DNA of 5,567 bases from Chitinivibrionales bacterium. GTDB taxonomy: Bacteria > Fibrobacterota > Chitinivibrionia > Chitinivibrionales > WJKA01. Numbering within the stretch: the stretch's first letter is position 1; the number at the start of each line of letters is the position of its first letter. The stretch lies in contig WJKA01000674.1 in NCBI GenBank assembly GCA_014729375.1, positions 1 through 5,567 of the forward strand. The letters are read 5' to 3'. This document shows, one piece after another, positions 1 through 5,346 of this stretch. The translations under genes were made by a program, and so were the position numbers. Under the pieces are notes generated by a model. The model did not search any database. It worked only from the letters and a program-made list of their open reading frames with translations, and was not told the origin of the DNA.

Positions 1-507
1 ACCATTGAGGCGTCCGACGGCCAGAGCAGTGACAGCACGTCGTTTACAATCGAAGTTACCTGGCCGGTTGTGGAAGATACCTGCAAACGTGCGCGTATTA
101 TCAGCCCGAAACCCGGAGATACCTATGAAGTCGGCGATACATTACATATGATCTGGGCGATTCATCCGGATTATCCGATCAATCAGGGGGTGGTGGTCTA
201 CATTGCGGCAGATCCCGCGGGATTCACCAGCTATTTTCCGACCTATGAGCAGATGGAGGATGATGATTCAACCGTATACACGGGCAATGTTGGTCAGGTC
301 GACTGGGTCGTTGAAGACAAATTATATGATCCAATGCTGATGGATACGCTCGAAATGATTTCCGATTCCGCAATTTTTGTTGTTCAGATGGATTATCAGA
401 CAAACACCTGTACGGGCGCGCAGCGGTATCAGCTCGCCCTTGATGGATATTTTGCTATCACCAGTGGATCAAACAGTGTCAGGTCGCCACTGAATTATAT
501 CCGTTGA
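1..507 (+). CDS. C-terminal part of a secreted or surface protein with Ig-like domains (5' end outside window)
   Basis: The frame is open from the first base of the window and ends at TGA 505-507, giving the last 168 residues. A GTG at 70 could be read as a start, but the coding pattern runs straight through it, so it is probably internal. Residues 1-23 (TIEASDGQSSDSTSFTIEV and onward) look like the last strands of a cadherin-like or Ig-like repeat. From about residue 28 a second domain begins with ISPKPGDTYEVGDTLHMIW, the opening expected of a Kre9/KNH-type Ig fold (SP..G..Y.VGD.L.I.W), and closes with YQLALDGYFAITSG. Such modules are common in exported glucan-binding or cell-surface proteins; the ligand here is unknown. 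The two cysteines (in EDTCKR and TNTCTG) could form a disulfide outside the cell. No transmembrane anchor or clear sorting tail is seen at the C-terminus. It is convergent with the Rieske gene. Coding status is firm; the domain name is a judgement from motif shape. Confidence 0.75.
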   Translation, partial: TIEASDGQSSDSTSFTIEVTWPVVEDTCKRARIISPKPGDTYEVGDTLHMIWAIHPDYPINQGVVVYIAADPAGFTSYFPTYEQMEDDDSTVYTGNVGQVDWVVEDKLYDPMLMDTLEMISDSAIFVVQMDYQTNTCTGAQRYQLALDGYFAITSGSNSVRSPLNYIR

Positions 508-518
508 TCCTAAATTCC

Positions 519-693
519 GCAGTTACCTTCACCACAGAGCCACAGAGAGCACAGAGATTTTGGGAGTTACGAAACTTTCTTTTTGCCGGAATGATTCACT
601 TTTTCGCTGATAAAATAGTATCCGGTTGTATTCCTCATTTCTTTTAAAATCAAAGTTTTTTTCTGTGAACTCTGAGTCTCTGTGGTGAACTGC
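519..693. repeat. Inverted-repeat element with CACAGAG arms
   Basis: The left arm (519-556) contains GCAGTT, a 5-base insertion, CACCACAGAG, and then two further CACAGAG units, so CACAGAG occurs at 533-539, 541-547 and 550-556. The right arm (663-693) is its imperfect reverse complement: CTCTGTGGTG at 678-687 matches CACCACAGAG exactly, and AACTGC at 688-693 matches GCAGTT. About 106 AT-rich bases lie between the arms and contain no convincing gene. It begins 12 bases after the stop of the upstream protein and ends 72 bases before the Rieske stop, so it occupies a convergent intergenic region. I know repeats of this style as dispersed intergenic elements in several environmental phyla. Folded as RNA it could also act as a two-way transcription barrier, but neither arm is followed by a clear U-run. 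Confidence 0.75.
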
Positions 694-765
694 TGTTTTC
701 AGGTTGATATGAGGGCCGGGCAGGGTTGAGTAGTACGTTTCTCTACCCGATTATGCAGCGGCAGA

Positions 766-1467
766 TCATATCCCCAGAAAATGCCTGCTCTCGAAAACCT
801 GTCCGCGGCTTTTTATCCTGACAAGATAATTGCCCGACGGGAATTTTCCGGTATCAAGCGAAAGCCTTTTTCGTATACCGCTGATCGTACAAACCGTTTT
901 CCCCCGGATCGTGGAGATTTCTATGTCCGAATCCCCAGGCATGCCGGTCAAATCGATTGACAAGCGCCTGCTTCCGGGAACCACCGTAACAATCGGCTTT
1001 CCCAGAGGAGTACGTCCTGACCGGAGGCGCTCTGCAGGGAGAATGTCTGTGCCGATAATAAGTGTATCACCCTCAATTACCGCTTCGTAGTGCTGCAGAT
1101 CAGCATTTGCCGGACCGCTGACAAGCTCTCCGGTATCGGTAAATCGAGAGCCGTGACACGGGCACTCAACAATGCCGTCCTGCGGAAGATTCACCTGGCA
1201 TCCCTGATGCGTGCATTGTGAAGAAAATGCTCTAACGTCGTTCTCACCGCTCCTGACTACAATCAAAGGCCTGAAATTGCCTTCAAACGGCACATACTGC
1301 GCGCCTCCAACCGTTGTAAGTGGTTGATATTGCTGGTCATTGAGGTCGAGCTCTAATGTATGGGATGATACCCCCGCGCTGGTGAATATCGACAGCGCAT
1401 TTACGGTTACCGCCGCCTTTGCCGTACACAAACAGAAATCCCTTCTCGTACATTTTCTCATGTCCAT
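766..1467 (-). CDS. Tat-exported Rieske 2Fe-2S protein with a C-terminal sorting-domain-like tail
   Basis: This 233-residue protein is predicted to carry a Rieske 2Fe-2S cluster and transfer electrons outside the cytoplasmic membrane. The chosen start (ATG, first base 1467) has GGAGG five bases upstream; an ATG at 1461 would also keep the signal. The N-terminus RKCTRRDFCLCTAKAAV, followed by a hydrophobic stretch to about residue 31, fits a twin-arginine signal. Box I is CTHQGC (residues 85-90) and box II is CPCHGSRF (102-109): C85, H87, C102 and H105 would ligate iron, and C90 and C104 would form the family's usual disulfide. The Rieske fold ends near residue 140. Residues about 165-233 form a separate beta-rich module with IEISTIRGKTV and FPSGNYLVRIKSRGQ, resembling type A type IX secretion sorting domains. 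No cytochrome b gene is adjacent, so a bc-complex role is not supported. It lies 125 bases downstream of msrB on the same strand and may be co-transcribed. The Rieske call is firm; the tail assignment is inference. Confidence 0.9.
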   Translation of the reverse strand: MDMRKCTRRDFCLCTAKAAVTVNALSIFTSAGVSSHTLELDLNDQQYQPLTTVGGAQYVPFEGNFRPLIVVRSGENDVRAFSSQCTHQGCQVNLPQDGIVECPCHGSRFTDTGELVSGPANADLQHYEAVIEGDTLIIGTDILPAERLRSGRTPLGKPIVTVVPGSRRLSIDLTGMPGDSDIEISTIRGKTVCTISGIRKRLSLDTGKFPSGNYLVRIKSRGQVFESRHFLGI

Positions 1468-1478
1468 ATAGCCCTCCG
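1468..1478 (-). promoter_or_regulatory. Ribosome binding site that fixes the Rieske start
   Basis: On the minus strand the sequence reads CGGAGGGCTAT immediately before ATG. GGAGG with a 5-base spacer supports the start at 1467 over the in-frame ATG 90 bases further upstream (1557), which lies inside a repeat and would put 30 polar residues in front of the twin-arginine motif. Confidence 0.7.
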
Positions 1479-1531
1479 GATTATGATTCAATTCAGAATA
1501 TGTTTCAAAAATCGTCCTCTTCCTCGACTCT

Positions 1532-1564
1532 TCAATTTTGCATTTTGCAATTTGCATTTTGAAT
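1532..1564. repeat. Short direct repeat of TTTGCATTTTG units
   Basis: TTTGCATTTTG occurs at 1537-1547 and again at 1551-1561, a 14-base period, with related AATTTTG and TTTTGAATT at the edges. It lies in the gap between msrB and the Rieske gene. Read on the minus strand it would encode the residues MQIAKCKIEE at the front of the extended Rieske frame, which is why that extension is not accepted as coding. Confidence 0.6.
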
Positions 1565-1581
1565 TACTCTTTTTCTTTTCT

Positions 1582-1607
1582 TCGTGCGCTCATTAGCTCG
1601 TGCGCTC
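1582..1607. repeat. Short direct repeat TCGTGCGCTC overlapping the 3' end of msrB
   Basis: TCGTGCGCTC is present exactly at 1582-1591 and 1598-1607, a 16-base period. The second copy encodes most of the last residues of MsrB (ERTS), and the spacer between the copies contains its TAA stop. The repeat therefore either defines or has altered the very end of msrB. Confidence 0.6.
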
Positions 1608-2009
1608 GTTCTTCACCTTTTCCTCAAAATCCAGTGAAGCGGAGTTGATGCAGTATCGTAATCCGGTAGGGCGGGGCCCGTCAGGGAACACATGCCCCAG
1701 GTGCGCATCGCATCGTGCGCAAAGAACCTCGGTTCGTACCATGCCGTGACTCTCATCGGTTTGTTCCCCGATTGTGCCGGTTTCCAGGGGCGCATAAAAA
1801 CTCGGCCATCCGCTTCCCGAATCAAACTTGGTGTCAGAGCCAAAAAGCCTGTTTCCGCAGCAGGCGCATTTGTAAATTCCCTGCTTTTTGTTCATGGTAT
1901 GCGCGCCGCTGAACGGGAGTTCGGTCCCTTTTTGCCGCGTAATCCGGTATTGCTCTTCGGTGAGCCCGGCGCGCCATTCAGATTCTGTTTTTTTGATTTT
2001 TTGTGCCAT
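1593..2009 (-). CDS. msrB: Peptide-methionine (R)-S-oxide reductase MsrB
   Basis: MsrB reduces the R isomer of methionine sulfoxide in oxidised proteins, normally using thioredoxin. The 138-residue product has the whole single-domain family layout. It has the N-terminal EWRAGLTEEQY segment (11-21) and PFSG (32-35). The zinc cysteines are C48 and C51 (CACCG) with C97 and C100 (CARC). GSGWPSFY spans 65-72, HLGHVFPDGP 103-112, and the signature RYCINSASLDF 118-128 carries the catalytic cysteine C120. No signal peptide is visible, so it should act in the cytoplasm, and no MsrA domain is fused. ATG at 2009 is preceded by AGGA about nine bases upstream, a moderate ribosome binding site. The tail KNERTS is encoded partly by a direct repeat but lies beyond the conserved fold. 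The Rieske gene follows 125 bases downstream, and glgP is divergent. Length and motifs leave little doubt. Confidence 0.97.
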   Translation of the reverse strand: MAQKIKKTESEWRAGLTEEQYRITRQKGTELPFSGAHTMNKKQGIYKCACCGNRLFGSDTKFDSGSGWPSFYAPLETGTIGEQTDESHGMVRTEVLCARCDAHLGHVFPDGPRPTGLRYCINSASLDFEEKVKNERTS

Positions 2010-2029
2010 AATTCACCGTCCTTTATATT
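2001..2029 (+). promoter_or_regulatory. Possible sigma-70-type promoter reading toward glgP
   Basis: TTGTGC (2001-2006) and TATATT (2024-2029) are separated by 17 bases, which would start transcription near 2036. The -35 box is imperfect and overlaps the first codons of msrB on the other strand. It is proposed mainly because a structured leader with a terminator follows directly. No convincing msrB promoter was found on the opposite strand. Confidence 0.25.
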
Positions 2030-2042
2030 TAAATACGTATCA

Positions 2043-2124
2043 AAGCCTGTTTAATTCACTGTTGATTTTCAGGCTTGTCCAAAAATACTTCGGAGGACCT
2101 GATGCCGGGCAGCGGGTCTTTTTT
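2043..2124 (+). promoter_or_regulatory. Attenuator-like leader or small RNA with mutually exclusive hairpins
   Basis: Four segments can pair in competing ways. AAGCCTG (2043-2049) and CAGGCTT (2070-2076) form a perfect 7-bp stem with a 20-base loop. GACCTG (2096-2101) and CGGGTC (2113-2118) form the stem of an intrinsic terminator. CAGG (2070-2073) and TCC (2078-2080) can instead pair with CCTG and GGA in 2095-2101, which would break both other stems. This is the usual topology of a transcription attenuator, but the same bases could simply be a two-hairpin small RNA of about 90 nucleotides. No known riboswitch class was recognised. The pairings are seen directly; the function is inferred. Confidence 0.4.
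2094..2124 (+). terminator. Intrinsic terminator upstream of glgP
   Basis: GACCTG (2096-2101) pairs with CGGGTC (2113-2118), including one G-U pair. Above an A-G mismatch, TGC (2103-2105) pairs with GCA (2109-2111) around a CGG triloop. Six T residues follow at 2119-2124. The orientation is plus. No plus-strand gene lies upstream of it in this gap, so it would act on a leader or small RNA rather than end a known gene. Confidence 0.6.
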
Positions 2125-2173
2125 GTTACAAACTATCAATGCTCAATGCGCAACGGTTAATTTTCAAGAATAA
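2102..2173 (+). CDS. Possible 23-residue leader peptide
   Basis: ATG at 2102 is preceded by GGAGG (2092-2096) with a 5-base spacer, a good ribosome binding site, and the frame runs 23 codons to TAA at 2171-2173 (begins MPGSGSFLLQTINAQ). It has no run of a single amino acid that would suggest classic amino-acid attenuation. Its start codon lies inside the terminator hairpin, so translation and termination would interfere with each other. It may be chance; nothing in the peptide is recognised. Confidence 0.15.
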   Translation: MPGSGSFLLQTINAQCATVNFQE

Positions 2174-2205
2174 GGAATTCCGCGCGAGCATTCTGTATGA
2201 CCAAT

Positions 2206-2226
2206 CCACTAAAGAAAAAATAGTGG
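2206..2226 (+). promoter_or_regulatory. CCACTA/TAGTGG hairpin with an alternative partner at the glgP ribosome binding site
   Basis: CCACTA (2206-2211) pairs perfectly with TAGTGG (2221-2226) around a 9-base A-rich loop. The 5' arm plus its A-rich extension can also pair with TTTTTTTTAGTGG (2328-2340) for about 13 base pairs including one G-U. That second partner overlaps the first bases of the glgP Shine-Dalgarno. A role in translation control is inference. Confidence 0.3.
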
Positions 2227-2338
2227 TGTGCCGCTATCATCCCCGGTAGTGCAAGAGTTATAGCATATGCGCCGCTGCTGATATATTTTAGGAATCGCCG
2301 CACGGGGGACAGGTCCGGGAGAAACCGTTTTTTTTAGT

Positions 2339-2344
2339 GGAGGA
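2339..2344 (+). promoter_or_regulatory. Strong ribosome binding site of glgP
   Basis: GGAGGA sits six bases before the ATG at 2351 and directly follows TTTTTTTTAGT. It fixes the glgP start and makes the full N-terminal region of the phosphorylase family part of the product. Confidence 0.8.
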
Positions 2345-2350
2345 GTACTG

Positions 2351-4849
2351 ATGAATTCTGCAAAAGACAATACGCTCAACGGGTGGAAAATACACCATAA
2401 AGGCATGCTCAAAGACGACATGCGGAGAAGTTTTCTCAGCAATCTGACCTATAATCTCGGCAAAGACAGCAGGACAAGCTCGCTGTACGATCAGTATCTC
2501 AGCTTTGCTTATGCGATTCGGGAGCGGCTTATCGAACAGTGGATCCTGACGCAGCGATACTATCATAAGGCGAATGTCAAGCGAACAGCCTATCTTTCGC
2601 TCGAGTATCTCCCGGGCAGGCTTCTGGAGATGAACTGCATTAATATCGGCATTCATGAAACATCACGGCAGATGATACATGAGCTGGGCTTGAATTTCGA
2701 GCAGATAGTACATGAAGAGCCTGATGCCGGACTTGGCAACGGTGGTCTGGGGCGTCTGGCATCCTGTTTCATGGATTCAATGGCAACGCTTCAAATTCCT
2801 GCGATCGGCTACGGGATACGGTATCAGTACGGCATATTCAAGCAGCAGATTGCAGGGTTCAGGCAGCGGGAGGTTCCCGAGGAGTGGCTCCAGATTATCA
2901 ATCCCTGGGAGATCGAGCGGCCGGAATACCGGGTTCGTATCAAATTCGGCGGTACGGTGGACCATGCGCCCGAAGCATCGCTCAGGGCGCCGGCACAGTG
3001 GAACGATACCGAGGATGTGATTGCCATGCCGTACGACATGCCGGTCGCCGGATTCCAGAATACTACAGTCAATACGCTCCGTCTCTGGTCCGCCAACTCG
3101 ACCAATGAGCTTGACTTACAGGAGTTCAACCGCGGCGATTATGCAAAAGCATGCGACAGCAAAATCGAAAGCGAAAGCATTTCCAAGGTACTTTATCCGA
3201 GTGACAACACGCCTGCAGGCAAAGAGCTTCGACTCAAACAGGAATATTTTTTCACATCAGCGTCACTCCAGGACATTATCCGGCGGTTCCGGCAGGATAA
3301 CGGTGATGATTTCGGGCTTTTTCCCGAAAAAGTGTCGATTCATCTCAACGAAACCCATCCCGCGCTGGCAATCCCCGAGCTGATGCGGCTTTTTGTCGAC
3401 GAATACCATCTTGAATGGGACACCGCCCGGGGCATTGTCACAAAGGTATTCGCCTATACCAATCACACGCTTATGCCCGAAGCGCTCGAAAAATGGCCGG
3501 TAAAGATGATTGAGTCGCTTTTGCCGCGGCATATGGAAATAATCTATGAGATCAATGACGATTTCCTCAAGACGGTGATCGGGCGGTATCCTCATGATAC
3601 CGCAAGGATGCGCAGGATGTCAATAATTGAAGAGGGGTATGAGCGTCATGTCCGCATGGCCCACCTTGCGATTGTCGGAAGCCATTCGGTTAACGGTGTC
3701 GCTGCACTCCATTCGCAACTCATGCAGCAGGGCATATTCAGGGATTTCAATGAAATGTCGCCTGATATATTCAACAATAAAACCAACGGCATCACGCCGC
3801 GGCGATGGATTTACAAATGCAATCCTCTGCTGACCGACCTGGTCTCCCGCACAATCGGCAACGAGTGGATAACCGATTTTTCTCATTTGAAAGAACTTGC
3901 CGGATATGCCGGCGACGCTGCCGTGCACGAGCAGTGGGAGCTTGTCAAAAGAAAGAACAAGGAGCGACTCGCCGATATCCTGTACCGGTGGGAAGGGTTT
4001 TCCGTGGACCCGCACATGATATTTGACATCCAGATAAAACGGATCCACGAATACAAGCGCCAGTTCCTCAATATCCTTCACTGCATCGCGCTCTACGAAG
4101 GCATCCGGAGCGGGCAGATAACCGATGCCGTGCCGAGAACGGTCATGTTTGCCGGTAAAGCGGCGCCGGGTTATTACATGGCAAAACTGATTATCGAGCT
4201 TATCAACCGGGTCGCGTACACAATCAATAAAGATAAAAAAACAAAAAAGTACCTTCAGGTGCATTTCATTCCCAACTACCGGGTTTCGCTGGCCGAATAC
4301 CTGATCCCTGCGGCCGATATTTCAGAGCAGATTTCCACCGCCGGCACCGAAGCGTCCGGGACGGGGAATATGAAATTCGCGCTCAACGGAGCGTTGACAA
4401 TTGGTACTATGGACGGCGCAAATATCGAGATGCGTGAAGAAGTCGGGAAAGACAATATCTTTATTTTCGGACTTACAGCAGATGAAGTCCGGACGCTCAA
4501 AGCGCGGGGATACAACCCACAGCTCTATTATGATACCAGCGAACCGCTCAAGCAGGCATTCGACTTGATCGAAAAAGGCTACTTCTGCCCCGAAGATCCT
4601 CATCATTTCGATCCGCTCTGCCACTCGATCACCGACGGCGGCGATCCGTTCGTTATCATGGCCGATTTCGAATCGTATATGAACTGCCACCGGCGGATTA
4701 CAACCGCGTATCTCGATACCGTCCAGTGGAACCGGATGTCAATTCTCAATACGGCGAACATGGCAAAATTCTCCTCGGACAGAACAATCCGGGAATATGC
4801 TCGGGACATCTGGGGAATCGATGCCATTCCGGTACCGGAAGAGGAGTAA
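2351..4849 (+). CDS. glgP: Glycogen/starch/maltodextrin phosphorylase (GT35)
   Basis: This enzyme releases glucose 1-phosphate from the non-reducing ends of alpha-1,4-glucans using phosphate and a pyridoxal-phosphate cofactor; it acts in the cytoplasm in storage-glucan breakdown. The 832-residue product matches the usual family length (about 800-850) and shows no frameshift. Family landmarks appear in order: LSLEYLPGR near residue 80, NGGLGRLASCF (130-140) forming the glycine loop at the active site, GYGIRYQYGIFKQ, TNHTLMPEALEKWP near 370, VNGVAALHS (447-455), NKTNGITPRRW, DIQIKRIHEYKRQ (559-571) with the substrate-phosphate-binding basic residues, and EASGTGNMKFALNGA with the cofactor lysine at K675. 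The N-terminus has no animal-type regulatory phosphorylation motif. No other glycogen genes are in the window, so the natural substrate (glycogen or maltodextrin) cannot be fixed. Expression may be controlled by the structured 340-base region upstream. The gene is divergent from msrB and followed by a tiny reading frame and a convergent tRNA. Confidence 0.98.
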   Translation: MNSAKDNTLNGWKIHHKGMLKDDMRRSFLSNLTYNLGKDSRTSSLYDQYLSFAYAIRERLIEQWILTQRYYHKANVKRTAYLSLEYLPGRLLEMNCINIGIHETSRQMIHELGLNFEQIVHEEPDAGLGNGGLGRLASCFMDSMATLQIPAIGYGIRYQYGIFKQQIAGFRQREVPEEWLQIINPWEIERPEYRVRIKFGGTVDHAPEASLRAPAQWNDTEDVIAMPYDMPVAGFQNTTVNTLRLWSANSTNELDLQEFNRGDYAKACDSKIESESISKVLYPSDNTPAGKELRLKQEYFFTSASLQDIIRRFRQDNGDDFGLFPEKVSIHLNETHPALAIPELMRLFVDEYHLEWDTARGIVTKVFAYTNHTLMPEALEKWPVKMIESLLPRHMEIIYEINDDFLKTVIGRYPHDTARMRRMSIIEEGYERHVRMAHLAIVGSHSVNGVAALHSQLMQQGIFRDFNEMSPDIFNNKTNGITPRRWIYKCNPLLTDLVSRTIGNEWITDFSHLKELAGYAGDAAVHEQWELVKRKNKERLADILYRWEGFSVDPHMIFDIQIKRIHEYKRQFLNILHCIALYEGIRSGQITDAVPRTVMFAGKAAPGYYMAKLIIELINRVAYTINKDKKTKKYLQVHFIPNYRVSLAEYLIPAADISEQISTAGTEASGTGNMKFALNGALTIGTMDGANIEMREEVGKDNIFIFGLTADEVRTLKARGYNPQLYYDTSEPLKQAFDLIEKGYFCPEDPHHFDPLCHSITDGGDPFVIMADFESYMNCHRRITTAYLDTVQWNRMSILNTANMAKFSSDRTIREYARDIWGIDAIPVPEEE

Positions 4850-4874
4850 ACACATGAGTTGAGGAGGTACTTCA

Positions 4875-4916
4875 ATGGTATCTGCCAGATATCCAGCGAT
4901 GGAAATCCTTTCCTGA
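4875..4916 (+). CDS. Possible 13-residue micro-ORF after glgP
   Basis: GAGGAGG (4861-4867) lies seven bases before ATG 4875, an excellent ribosome binding site, yet the frame stops after 13 codons (MVSARYPAMEILS). An even shorter ATG-AGT-TGA at 4854-4862 overlaps the start of that binding site, as in translational coupling. The frame begins 25 bases after the glgP stop. It may be the surviving front of a decayed operon partner; the same frame continues past several stops. The peptide is not recognised, and 4850-5073 shows no other convincing gene and no clear terminator. Confidence 0.2.
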   Translation: MVSARYPAMEILS

Positions 4917-5073
4917 TGGTAACAAATAGCAAAAGCTGCACAAAGGATAATTGTTTCAGGCAGAACAACATTCGATTAGAGGTAAATGGTCGGAAAAATA
5001 TCCACTGAGGGGATTACTGAACAGAGAATAAACCTGAAGGCTGACCACGTGTATGTCCGTTGAAAATTGTTAA

Positions 5074-5158
5074 TGCTCGGGACGAGACTCGAACTCGTAC
5101 ACAGTTAAACTGCGAGGGATTTTAAGTCCCTAGTGTCTACCAATTCCACCACCCGAGC
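5074..5158 (-). tRNA. tRNA-Leu, anticodon UAA
   Basis: The minus strand folds as an 85-base class II tRNA. The acceptor stem GCTCGGG pairs with CCCGAGC and is followed by the discriminator A. A short D stem is GTG/CAC with TTGGTAGA in its loop. The anticodon stem AGGGA/TCCCT encloses loop CTTAAAA, giving anticodon TAA for UUA codons. A variable arm contains CAGT-TTA-ACTG, and the T arm is ACGAG-TTCGAGT-CTCGT. The long variable arm and A73 are leucine features. CCA is not encoded (TTA follows the discriminator), so it must be added enzymatically. The gene is convergent with glgP. No duplicated 3' end that would mark an integrated element is visible in the window. Confidence 0.96.
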
Positions 5159-5164
5159 TTATGT

Positions 5165-5189
5165 AAATTCAAAATACGAAATTCGAAAT
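5165..5189. repeat. AT-rich AAATTC/GAAATTCGAAAT repeat
   Basis: The stretch AAATTCAAAATACGAAATT followed by CGAAAT is a run of near-identical 9-10-base units (AAATTC, GAAATTC, CGAAAT). It starts seven bases upstream of the 5' end of the tRNA gene, so any tRNA promoter must lie in or beyond it. Similar decayed AAATTC/GAAATTC runs are familiar as intergenic filler in repeat-rich bacterial genomes. Confidence 0.45.
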
Positions 5190-5231
5190 AATATGGAAAT
5201 AAGTCGTATAGGTAAAAATACGAAACTTCAG

Positions 5232-5246
5232 TACTCCATTACTCCA
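5232..5246. repeat. Tandem TACTCCA repeat
   Basis: TACTCCA occurs twice, at 5232-5238 and 5240-5246, an 8-base period, followed by a degenerate ATTCTTCA. The context is the intergenic stretch between the tRNA and the flgM terminator. Confidence 0.45.
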
Positions 5247-5289
5247 ATTCTTCACTAAAAAATGCTTCATTGAGAGGGAAAAAGGCAAT

Positions 5290-5320
5290 AAAAAAACCTT
5301 CCATGAAAAATCAAAGAAGG
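5290..5320 (-). terminator. Intrinsic terminator of flgM
   Basis: On the minus strand CCTTC (5320-5316) pairs with GAAGG (5301-5297), an inner TGA/TCA stem encloses a TTTT loop, and seven T residues follow (5296-5290). It lies 26 bases after the flgM stop in the right orientation. Confidence 0.75.
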
Positions 5321-5346
5321 CTGAATCGGCAGGAAAGATTTACAGG

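Noticed and set aside
519..560. CRISPR-like array from the three CACAGAG units
   Set aside because: The units are 7 bases long, with 1-2 bases between them and no spacers; they form one arm of an inverted repeat.
1468..1557. 30-residue N-terminal extension of the Rieske frame
   Set aside because: It is built from a direct repeat, lacks a good ribosome binding site, and would precede a twin-arginine signal that has its own GGAGG and ATG.
1692..2160. Plus-strand frames opposite msrB and running past its start
   Set aside because: They mirror a gene with all its catalytic and zinc residues in place; the peptides have no domain features, and the gap beyond msrB is better explained by RNA structure.
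2263..2270. GCATATGC palindrome as an operator
   Set aside because: Eight-base palindromes arise by chance, and no regulator or second half-site supports it.
3620..4264. 214-codon open frame on the minus strand inside glgP
   Set aside because: It lies wholly antisense to conserved phosphorylase motifs, shows no recognisable domain, and has the composition expected of a shadow frame.
4322..4971. Overlapping minus-strand frames of about 120 codons at the 3' end of glgP
   Set aside because: They are antisense to the cofactor-lysine region and the C-terminal part of glgP, with no motif of their own.
5074..5158. tRNA-Leu as the attachment site of an integrated element
   Set aside because: No integrase gene and no second copy of the tRNA 3' end are present in the window.
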